From NCBI GenBank assembly GCA_022828595.1, contig JAKGHH010000005.1, forward strand, positions 23,449,875-23,513,874: 64,000 bases of DNA, in the 5' to 3' direction. How positions within the stretch are numbered: position 1 is the first letter of the stretch; every line of letters begins with the position of its first letter. Positions 55,004 through 64,000 of the stretch are shown here, piece by piece. A model generated the notes under the pieces. It was not told the DNA's origin. It searched no databases and saw only the letters and a program-made list of their open reading frames with translations. The position numbers and the translations under genes are program-made. The DNA comes from Nelumbo lutea (lineage: Eukaryota; Streptophyta; Magnoliopsida; Proteales; Nelumbonaceae).

Positions 55004-57299
55004 TCTTTGAAAAGTTCAAAGAATTCAGACAAGAAGTCGAGAAACAGTTAGGGAGAGAAATTGACCGTTCGATCAGATCAAGGTGGCAAGTATCTCTCTG
55101 ACGAATTCAAGGACTACTTAAAGGACAATGGGAAAGTATCACAATTAGCTCCTCCTACTACACCACAACTAAACGGTTTGTCTGAAAGGAGGAACCAGAC
55201 TTTATTGGATATAGTCTAATCACTTCTTGTACACTTAGAACTACCCACATCCATTTGGGGTTATGCATTAGAGACTACGATATACATGCTGAATCGGGTC
55301 CCTACCAAATCCGTTCTGAAGACTCCCTATGAGCTTTGGACCAGTAAGAAACCAAGTGTGAGACACTTGAAGATTTGGGGTTGTCCGACACATGTTAAAA
55401 GAACAAGTGCTGACAAATTGGAATCAAAGACTAGTCGTTGCCTATTTGTAGGTTACCCAAAAGGCTCTGTAGGGGATTTGTTCTATGACCCAGGAGAATA
55501 GAAGGTGTTTTGTAGTCGAAATGCCCATTTCTTGGAAGAGGATTTCATCTTGAACAATCATCATCAAGAAGTTGTTCTTGATGAGGAGTGCTCAAGGGTA
55601 GTCTGAGATGTCCCACAAGCTCTAGTTAATAACCAACCTAGGAGATCTACCTGGGATTCTATGCCTCCAGTTCATTACGGCTATGACCAAGAAAGTTACT
55701 TGGTGAAAGCCATGACCAGTGAGGAGGATCCCGTAACTTAAACAGAAGGTATGTTGGACATAGATTCCTTGAAGTGGATAGATGCCATGAGAGCAGAGAT
55801 GGACTCAATGAAGACCAATGGAGTCTGGACTCTAGTGGATATGCCCCATAGGGTAAAAGCAATTGGTTGCAAATGGATCTATAAGAGGAAGAAGGGCCCC
55901 GATGATAAGGTTGAGACCTATAAGGATTGTCTTGTGGCGAAAGGGTACACTCAGAAAGAAGGAATCAATTATGAGGAAACCTTTTTGCCCGTGGCCATAC
56001 TTAAATCCATTAGGATCCTGCTAGCTATAGTAGCATACCATGATTACTATATTTGGCAAATGGATGTCAAAACTGCATTCCTGAATGGAGTTCTTACTTA
56101 AGATATCTATATGCAGCAACCACTAGGTTTCATAGCTGCGGGTCAAGAACACATGGTATGTAAACTGAACCGGTCCATATATGGACTTAAGCAAAATTCT
56201 AGGAGTTGGAACATTCGGTTTGATTCTACCGTCAAACCGTTTGACTTTGAGCAATATCCGGATGAGCCCTTTTACAGGAAAACCAGTGGGGATAATGTTA
56301 CGTTCTTGGTTTTATATGTAGATGATATTCTACTCATTGGGAATGATGTAGGAATGTTGACTACAGTGAAAGTGTGGCTTTCACATCAATTATACATGAA
56401 AGATCTTGGAGAAGCCTTCACATACTGGGTCTTCGATTCTATAGAGATAGATCGAAGAGGATAATAGGATTATCCCAGTCTGCCTACATTGACAAAATAG
56501 TCAAGAGACATAGCATGGAGAACTCCAAGAAAGGAAATGTTCCTTTCAGGCATGGAGTCACTCTCTCCAGGGGTATGTCTCCCAAGACTGCCGAAGAGAT
56601 TGAGGGCGTGAAAGAGGTTCCCTATGCCTCATTCGTAGGAAGCATCATGTATTTTGTGCACTCATCCTGACATTTCTCAAGCAGTGAGTGTGGTAAGCAT
56701 ATACCAATCTTCCAAGACAGGAGCATTGGACCACTGTGAAAAACATACTAAAATACCTTCGAAGGACAAAAGAGTTTTGTTTGGTATTCGATGGTAGTTC
56801 ACTCAGGGGTATGTTGATGCCAATTTCCAGTGAGATCGAGATGATAGAAAGTCTACATCTGGTTATATCTTCACTATTAGATCGTGTACTATTTGCTAGA
56901 AAAGTAGCAAACAGGGGTCCATGGCGGATTCCACAACCGAAGCCAAATACATTTCTGTAAGTGAAGCTGACAAAGAAGCTGTCTGGATGAAGAAGTTCAT
57001 TCAGGAACTAGGAGTAGTTCCATCCAGCACATCACCCATTCCATTGTTGTATGACAACACTGGAGCCATTGCTTAGGCTAAGGAGCTTTGAGCCCACTCG
57101 AAGTCATAGCACATCGAGAGGAAGTACCAGGTATTACGATAGATAGTTGAAAGAGGGGACATCCTGATTCAGAAGGTAGAATCGGCAAAAAATGTAGTAA
57201 GCCCATTGACTAAGCCATTGACAAAGAAATGTTTGAGAAACACGTGGAAAGCATGGGACTCTGGCTTATACCCGATTTAACCTAAGTGCAAGTGGGAGC
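55004..57299 (+). pseudogene. Copia integrase, RT and RNase H, plus strand
   Basis: Continues the integrase (SDQGGKYLSDEFKDYLKDNG with the second Asp, LNGLSERRNQTLLD with the Glu), then open frames 55286-55501 ([35 protein letters not shown]), 55751-56101 and 56111-56464 ([45 protein letters not shown], intact YVDD at 56315-56326, LLIGNDVG), and RNase H (ILKYLRRTKEFCLVFDGSS, DNTGAIA, ending before the polypurine tract AAGTGGGAGC). This is the best-preserved RT in the window, with one in-frame stop in the core and a frameshift after it. Confidence 0.88.
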
Positions 57300-57916
57300 T
57301 GTTAGATAGTGTATGCCCATAGCTCCAATCAGAATGATGTACATTATGACATTTAATGTAAATGAATAAAGTACATATTTGATTCATGTTATTATGGTGT
57401 TTTTATGTGTAATACCCTTAAACTAGACACATATGAGACTCATGTTAGTTTAGAATCTTTACAGTCATTGGATAGATCTGGAGAGATTTATCCTACCAAG
57501 GCTGACATTGATGTGCCACCAAGTTGGTTGGGGTGGCTTGTCTCAGCTGCTAGGGTAAGACCTGTGGTACATGCAGTGTGGGTTTTCTTAAAACCCTGAA
57601 CCGGACCAAAATTCCAATATTGCCTTGGACCTTGGAGATAGATGAGCAAAACTGGAATGTTACACTTGACCCCTAGACTCGATTATGATACTACACTAGG
57701 TGTCGGATTGTGCTGTCTTTGATATGTCAATCAGTGAGATTCTTAGAGGGGTTCAAAACCTGGGTATGTTGGGACAATCTGAGAATTCATCTGAGTGGAT
57801 GATCATAGCGACGGGATCAACCCCTTTGTCGAACAAAGTGAATGATCGGGGATGCGCTCTCTCTGATGGAAACCTAAACTACCGGCAGTTGATTTCAATC
57901 ATTGAAATTTGTGTTG

Positions 57917-57959
<43 letters not shown>

Positions 57960-59174
57960 ATGGTTTCAAAATGTTTTCCAAAGGTTTTAATTCCCGGGAT
58001 CCATGTGAGTAGAGAGTGCAGTAGTGTACCTTGTAGCCATGGGAGATGTCCTCTTTTGTCCGGTAGTGTTTGATCATTATGGACAGAGAGGTTAAGTGTA
58101 AGACCATTGAGGGTAATACTTGATGGGCTAATCTTGGATCTGCCCACAGTCCTTGGGTTTTTATAAGGTGGCTTGACCCAAGGACCATTTAGTGTAAATG
58201 TTGGGACCATTAACAGCCCATGGTGATGGACTTAGGGGTTCACTGTCTCCTACAGTGAATTCGGCCAGACCTTGTGATAGAGGCTGGGCTGAACCCTTGT
58301 GGCTGGTGTGTAGATCAATGTTTGGGTCCCACGCCATACAAGGATAGTCAAATATGCAACAAATTGAGAGGATAGTGAGCACATAGACTTAATGGACCTA
58401 AAGCCCAATTCGAATTGGCTTAATAAGATTAATTAAAAGAGGGCGGTTCTGGGATTTAGATCAGAAGATAGGATAAGGGATTATCCCTATCCACTCAAAG
58501 AGTCTAGATCCAAATAAAGATTTAGATCAGGAAACTCCTAATTTGATTAGGAAGGCTGGTCTTTATCTAATATAAGATAAGGGATTATCCATATCTCTTA
58601 AAGATAGTCAAGATCCAATTAAAAGATTTGGATTAGAAAACTCCTAATGGGATAAGGAGAACCTCTCTTTAAGGCTATAAATATAAGAGTAAGGTGAACC
58701 TCCAAATCGACTCACATGTCGGCTGAATTGTAGAAAAATACAACACAATTTGACTACACTATCTTCTTCTCTCCTGCTCTTGCCGCCCTACCAGTTTGAT
58801 CTCCACTAGTGGGAGTGATCAAGAACAGTTATTAATATTGTCTTTTGGTAGAAAAGGTAATATGAAGTCGTGCTCACCTGCCCTCCATCATATTCTTGCT
58901 GAAGAATTCGGTCCTTTCTGAAGAATCGTCCTATTGATTTTGCTTCGCATAACACCTTAATTGGGGGTTTGTTATTACTTTGTATTAGGTATATCCCTCT
59001 ACCCACTTTTGGTTTCAGATCTAGTCTGGTTTGGTTTCAAGATTGATCCTTGAAAATGCAGTTATCTAAAATAGAGAATGTGATTCCCACATGAGAGAGA
59101 GAGAAATTTTTGAAATTTTGCCCAACCTTCATGCAGGGTTCGGCCATCCATATGATGAATCTCTCATCCCTTCA
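57300..59174 (+). mobile_element. Copia 3' LTR, subtype B, complete
   Basis: 1875 bp from TGTTAGATAGTGTATG to CATCCCTTCA, directly after the polypurine tract. It pairs with the LTR at 48566-50060, which lacks some internal sequence. It contains about 19 AT repeats (57919-57956). Confidence 0.9.
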
Positions 59175-59730
59175 AGATTTGGATTGCGAACCTCATAGTT
59201 CGATTAGGAGAGGTGCTTCTTAAGGTTTAAGAAAAGAGAGTTTGATATGCTCCAAATCACTTTGCTATCAGCTTTTTCGTTTGCTCTTGCCGCCCTAGAA
59301 ACCCTAATTCACTCTCCACTTTTGTGACTGATCTTGATCAGTTTGATTTCTGATTTTTGCAAGAAAATATCATAATTATTTTGTTCTTTGTATGATCCAA
59401 TATGTTGGATTGCAGTTTTGCTGGAAATTGCATTGTTAAACCACCTTCATTCCAAGATGTGCCATCTTTAGTGGAAGCTGGTTTTGGGATTCAATTTGGG
59501 CGTGAACTACCACTTTGGGAGCTACGTTTGTGGAATCCGTATCAGGTATACTTCTACCTCTTGTTTGGTTTGAATCTGGTCTAGTTTCAGTGCAAGAACG
59601 ATCCTTGAAAAATGTAGTTTTTCTAAAACAGGGTATATGATTCCTGGAAGGTTGATATAAAATTTTTGAAAATTTTCCCAGCCATCTTGCATGGTTCAGC
59701 TATCCATTCAATGGATTTAACATTCCAACA
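59175..59730 (+). mobile_element. 3' part of another copia LTR
   Basis: Matches the last 560 bp of the LTR at 35340-37140 (TTTGGGATTCAATTTGGGCG, GGATTTAAC...CCAACA). Its 5' part is missing. It is not followed by a primer-binding site but by mid-leader sequence. Confidence 0.82.
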
Positions 59731-61084
59731 CTTATTATTTGCTTATTATCTACTGTCTTGATTGTGAATCTTGATTGAAAATTTTAGACTAAAGATTTCC
59801 AACACTTTACTTGTGAATTGCTGCATGTTTTGGACACCAATCCCTAGAAAGATTTGACTGAGTTTTGGTCCAAACTAGTTGGGCTGAACCTATGGTTCTT
59901 TGGGGTTTGATCACAGCTCCTTGGGTCACGTTTTTGGTGGCTCAAAATTGGATATAGGCCAGGGGTTTGTTGGCCCATTGCATGGAATAATTCAGCCCAT
60001 ACTTGAAAACTCCATTTGCGTTTGGTTAAAGCAAAACCAACCCATTTCAACATGGACTACTCTATGGGCCGAACTGCTTTTTACAATTTAGCCCATATAC
60101 CAAGATAAAATTATTGGATAATTTGGGTTCATTATTGGGCTGATTCTGTGTTAACCTAAATAAATTTGGGTTTTACAAACCTTTGAATTGATTTGGATCA
60201 ATTTGTCTGTGTGCTTGTGATGTGCTGAATGAATGTGATTCATTCATGGGCCTTAAGTGCTTGGCCCATGTTTGGACTTATGTGGCTCTCTGTGAATATC
60301 ATGGTTAAATGTACATCATTACCACAATGCTCTTAGATCATTACATGATCTCCCTTTTTCGATGGCCCCCTGATAAGCTTCCTCCCCAAGAGGAAGCTCG
60401 TAGAACCAAAGTTCGTTATGGGCCCATTCGAATCTGACTTTATAAAAGTCAGTGGGAGCCACTATGGTATGACCTAAATCAGACCTATGGACTGTTTTAC
60501 ATGTTCCCTCTGGAATAATATGAGTACAATGAAATAAGGAATATCATAGGATGATTTCTCTAAATGCCTTCCATCATTAGCATGAAAGTGGGTTGCATTG
60601 GTGGGTGGAGATGCACCTTAAAATTGGGTTATCCATTTTGCTGATGTAGTCAGTGGGATATCTTCATGAGATAATAGGGGCGTCATAGATTGAAGTGGGA
60701 TAGGCCTATCCTAAAATGGAAGAATCTTTCACGGTACCTTGGGGCCCATGATATGACGGGTTTGCACTTACTAGATAGAAAGATTTAACCTAAAATGGCA
60801 ATGAACCTTGTCTGATGGAGGCCAAAGGGAAAACTCATTGGATGGGTGGGTATTTGATCCTTCATAGAAAGTGGTGGGGTTTTGCAATAGAAGCAGTTGG
60901 TCCCATGCACCTATGTGATTTTCCACATTTCTAGGGACATGAACTGTATCCTCATGACTGAGATAGGAGGGAAGTCTCAAAGATGAATAAATGGAGATAG
61001 AACATAGATGAAAGTCCTTTCTATGTAAGATAACATGAAATAATGTTCTGCTCATGGACTAATTGTTATTGTGTTTTATTAGAA
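59731..61084 (+). mobile_element. Copia leader, 5' part deleted
   Basis: Corresponds to 50590-51855 of the full leader and leads directly into gag. The primer-binding site and proximal leader are missing. Contains the hairpin at 60434-60452. Confidence 0.82.
60434..60452 (+). promoter_or_regulatory. Copia leader hairpin, copy 4 (perfect)
   Basis: CTGACTTT ATA AAAGTCAG: 8-bp perfect stem, 3-base loop, about 650 bases before gag. Confidence 0.6.
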
Positions 61085-61699
61085 ATGGCACATAGACAAT
61101 TTGCTAAATTGTTAGACAACAAGTTAAGAGGACCTAATTATGCAGACTGCTACTGTAACCTTAATTTGGTGCTTACGTCCAAGAAACTGGATGAGGTTGC
61201 CAAGAACCCAACATCGAAACGTCTGGGTGACAGAGCTTCTAAAGCATGAAGGAGGGAGGAGAAAAACTCTTATGCCCGATGTTACGTCATAGCCTCTTTA
61301 GACGATTCTATCCAGAGACAATTTGATAAAATTGATTTCTACAAAGATATCCAAGATAGTCTAAAGATGATATATGAGGAGCAAAACCATTCTACAAGAC
61401 AAAAGGTCATCAAATTGTTAATGACCATGAGGGTGGACAAAAGCCAATTGGTTCATGACCATGTCATGCAGATGGTGGGTTATATAAATGAAATGGAGGC
61501 TCTTGGATCCCAACTTGATGATGACACCAAAACTGATGTCGTCCGAAACTCTCTTCCCTTGTCCTTTAATCAGTTTGTCATGAACTACAACATGAACAAG
61601 CTAAAGATTAACTTGTAAGAGCTCAACAATATGTTACAAAGGGATGAAGAACTAATAAAGAAAGACAAGCCGGAAGCCATGCTTGTTGAATGTGGCAAA
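61085..61699 (+). pseudogene. Copia gag fragment cut by an LTR
   Basis: ATG at 61085 opens MAHRQFAKLLDNKLRGPNY to 61249. After a stop and shift, 61367-61618 gives the UBN2-type part (LLMTMRVDKSQLVHDHVMQMVGYINEMEALGSQL, SLPLSFNQFVMNYNMNK). It breaks at MLVECGKY, just before the zinc knuckle, where a subtype A LTR starts. Confidence 0.88.
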
Positions 61700-62331
61700 T
61701 ATTAGACGGTTTTGTATGCCCTTAGCTTCAATCCGATCTGATGTACTTTTGATATTTAGTGTAAATAAATAAAAGTGCATGTTTGATTCATCTTGTTTGG
61801 TATAATTCTGTATAAGACCCTAAAATTGGACACTTATAGAGACTCACATTATTTTGAAATGTTCATAGCCATTGGATAAGTTTGGGGAGATTTATCCTGC
61901 CAAGGCTGATACTGGTGTGCCACCAAGTGTTGGGACGGCCTGTCTCGGCCACCAGGGTAAGATCCAAGGCACATGCAGTATGGGATTACTTGAATCCTTG
62001 AACCGGATCAGATTTCCAGTATTACCCTGGACCTTGGAGACAGATGGGCAAAACTGGAAAGTTACACCTGACCCCTAGACTCGATTATTACACTTCACTA
62101 GGTGTCGGATCAGGCTGTCTTTGATATGCCAATCAATGAGATCCTTAGTGAGGATCAAAACCTAGGTATGTTGAGACAGTCTGAGAATTCATCTGAGTGG
62201 GTGATCATAGTGACAGGATCAGCCCCTTTGTCGGACAAAGGTAATGATCGGGAATGCACTATTTCTGATGGAAACCAAACTGCCGACAATTGATTTCAAT
62301 CATTGGAATTTTGTTTTGCAAAATTTATATA

Positions 62332-62367
<36 letters not shown>

Positions 62368-63662
62368 GGTTTCAAAGTATTTGCAAATGGTTTTAATTCC
62401 CATGATCCATATGAGTAGAGAGTGCGGCACTGTTCCTTGTAGCTGAGGGAAAGGTCCTCTCTTATCGGGTAGTGTTTGATCATTAAGGGCTGAGAGGTTA
62501 AGTGTAAGACCATTTAGGATAATACCTGATGGGCTAATCTTTCACCTGCCCACAGTCCATGGGTTTTTATAAGATGGCTTGGCCCAGGGACCACTTAATG
62601 TAAGTGTTGGGCCCATAGGGTCCATATAATGGGCTCAGGGGTTTATTGAGTTTTTTAGTGAAATCAGCTAGGCCTTGTAATAAAGGCTGGGCCGAACCCA
62701 TGTGGCTGGTGTGTAGATCAATGCTTGGGTCCCATGCCATACAAAGAAGCCCAACTAGGCAGTAGATTGGAAACTAGTCAAACACTAAACACTTAATGGG
62801 CCAAAAGCCCATTTCGAGCTGGGCTGATATGATCACCCATCTATGGGGCGAATCTAAGATTAATGTTAGTAAAAGGATTGGGCCTTTAACCTTATCCACT
62901 CTAGGAGACCAAATTCAAATCAGATTTGAATCTGGTAACCTCCTGATATGATCAGGAGTAAGCTAACTTAATTTGCAGATAAGATTAAGATAATCCCTTA
63001 TCCAAATACTGATTTGGATTGGGATAACTCCTAAGTAGGAGGTTTCTTAATCAAGAAGAAGAAAGAGGAGAAACCCTAAGAGAAAAACATCAGATTTTGA
63101 ACAGGAGTAGTAAGTAAGAAAGCTTTCTGCGAATTGAGACCAGATCTCATATAGACTCCAGAGAGAAGAGATGCTATTTAGCCATCTTCATCCCAGGAGT
63201 TCTCCTCCAAATGCCGCCATCCTTTCTTACAAGATTCGATCTTTGAAGAAGAAAAAAACCAAGAAATTGTTTCTTGACATCAGCTTTGCCGAAAAGACTA
63301 AAAATACTTGGTGCTCAGAGTTTCTAGAGGATTCTTGAGAAGGATCTAGTGTGTAGGATGCATTCTGCTGGTTCCGTTCCATCTACAGCTGTGTCATCTT
63401 CAGCAGGAGCGGATCTTGGTGTCCTCTTTGGGCGTGAACACCAACTTTGGAAGATACTGTTTCTCCGGATCGGGTATAATCCTCCTTTTTCCTTTTGGTT
63501 CAGATCTGGTTCAATAATGGTTCAAATAGGATCCTCGAATATTGTATTCTAAATTTAGGGAATATAATTCCCAGTTGAAAGAAGGTAGGAAAATTTTTGA
63601 AATTCACCCACCCACTCCGCAACCTTCATGGCATCCATTAGATGGATCCTATCATTCTTTCA
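61700..63662 (+). mobile_element. Copia 5' LTR, subtype A, complete
   Basis: 1963 bp from TATTAGACGGTTTTGTATG (TG mutated) to ATCATTCTTTCA, followed by a primer-binding site. It is inserted in the gag of the preceding copy. The rest of the element runs off the window. Carries (TA)n at 62335-62363. Confidence 0.9.
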
Positions 63663-63663
63663 G

Positions 63664-63676
63664 TGGTATCAGAGCC
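63664..63676 (+). promoter_or_regulatory. Copia primer-binding site
   Basis: TGGTATCAGAGCC one base after the LTR end. Confidence 0.92.
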
Positions 63677-64000
63677 ACAGGTTCGAATCTTGAACCAAAA
63701 GAAAATCAGATCTGAACCCGCTTGGATGGACAGAAGTTGTTCTGCCAAGATTTGCGCAGATTGTTTTCTTTATTTCAAGAAACTGTTTCTTGTTAAGGGC
63801 GATTAATCTGAAATTAATTTTTGTTAAATCAAAAATTTATTTAGAACTGTTCTTTATTTATTTTGATTTAATGGACTGTTCGAACCTGGAGGTCGCAGTG
63901 TAGATTTGGCGCAGATGGTCTGTGCAACCTTTTTCCTTTTTATTCATTTATTTTATTCAATTCGGTCTGTAAATAATTTTTTTTTTATTTCTAGACTGAA
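63677..64000 (+). mobile_element. Copia subtype A leader, runs off the window
   Basis: Noncoding, matches 27176-27432 and continues T-rich to the window end. Confidence 0.8.

Noticed and set aside
53020..57299. Endogenous pararetrovirus (caulimovirus) integration
   Set aside because: LTRs, tRNA primer sites, integrase and gag types are those of gypsy and copia elements. No movement protein or other viral gene is seen.

Overview
The window is nuclear DNA from a flowering plant. It has GT-AG spliced exons of a conserved plant gene, plant LINE and LTR-retrotransposon lineages, Tourist-type MITEs, and AT-rich spacers. Nothing in it fixes the species. A woody eudicot or magnoliid with a repeat-rich genome fits, but that is inference.

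Only one host gene is supported: the last three exons of coatomer subunit delta (delta-COP) on the + strand (4136-4198, 4315-4411, 9286-9375). Its introns are loaded with transposon debris. The upstream intron (before 4136) holds a Ty3/gypsy chromovirus fragment, with a foldback and low-complexity insertion inside it, and two LINE RNase H remnants. The 4.9-kb last intron holds a Ty1/copia reverse-transcriptase remnant, the 3' end of an RTE-type LINE, a 105-bp tandem duplication and a 1.2-kb terminal-inverted-repeat element.

From 9.4 to 12.3 kb lie the probable 3' UTR, MITE-like elements and an L1 ORF1 remnant. From 12.3 to about 24.35 kb there is a decayed Ty3/gypsy Tat-type element (5' LTR end, primer-binding site, gag start, pol with many stops, and an antisense extra ORF). 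It is broken by a copia leader fragment (13.2-14.6 kb) and by three LTRs nested in one another (18.9-24.1 kb). The two inner ones are solo LTRs with perfect 5-bp target-site duplications, GGTAA and GTTGA.

From 24.35 kb to the end the window is almost entirely one Ty1/copia family. Its complete LTRs are about 1.5-1.96 kb, begin TGTTAGA, end CA, and are followed by a TGGTATCAGAGCC primer-binding site, a leader of up to 1.8 kb, then gag-PR-IN-RT-RH. Two LTR subtypes can be told apart: A begins TGTTAGACAGTTTTGTATG, B begins TGTTAGACAGTGTATG. The copies are nested, truncated, head-to-head and LTR-sharing. Two Athila-like Ty3/gypsy elements sit among them: a minus-strand copy at 27.4-33.8 kb lacking RT, RNase H and the integrase core, and a plus-strand 5' piece at 53.0-54.8 kb.

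The most unusual features are chimeras. A 367-codon open frame (53900-55003) joins Athila-type gag in frame to copia integrase. A second frame (29398-30240) joins gypsy protease to the integrase tail. Two independent breakpoints fall at the same short copia site (GGTAAGATG...AAATGGCC). A short hairpin in the copia leader is retained in four copies, one with a wobble substitution. No functional full-length retrotransposon, tRNA, rRNA or CRISPR was found.
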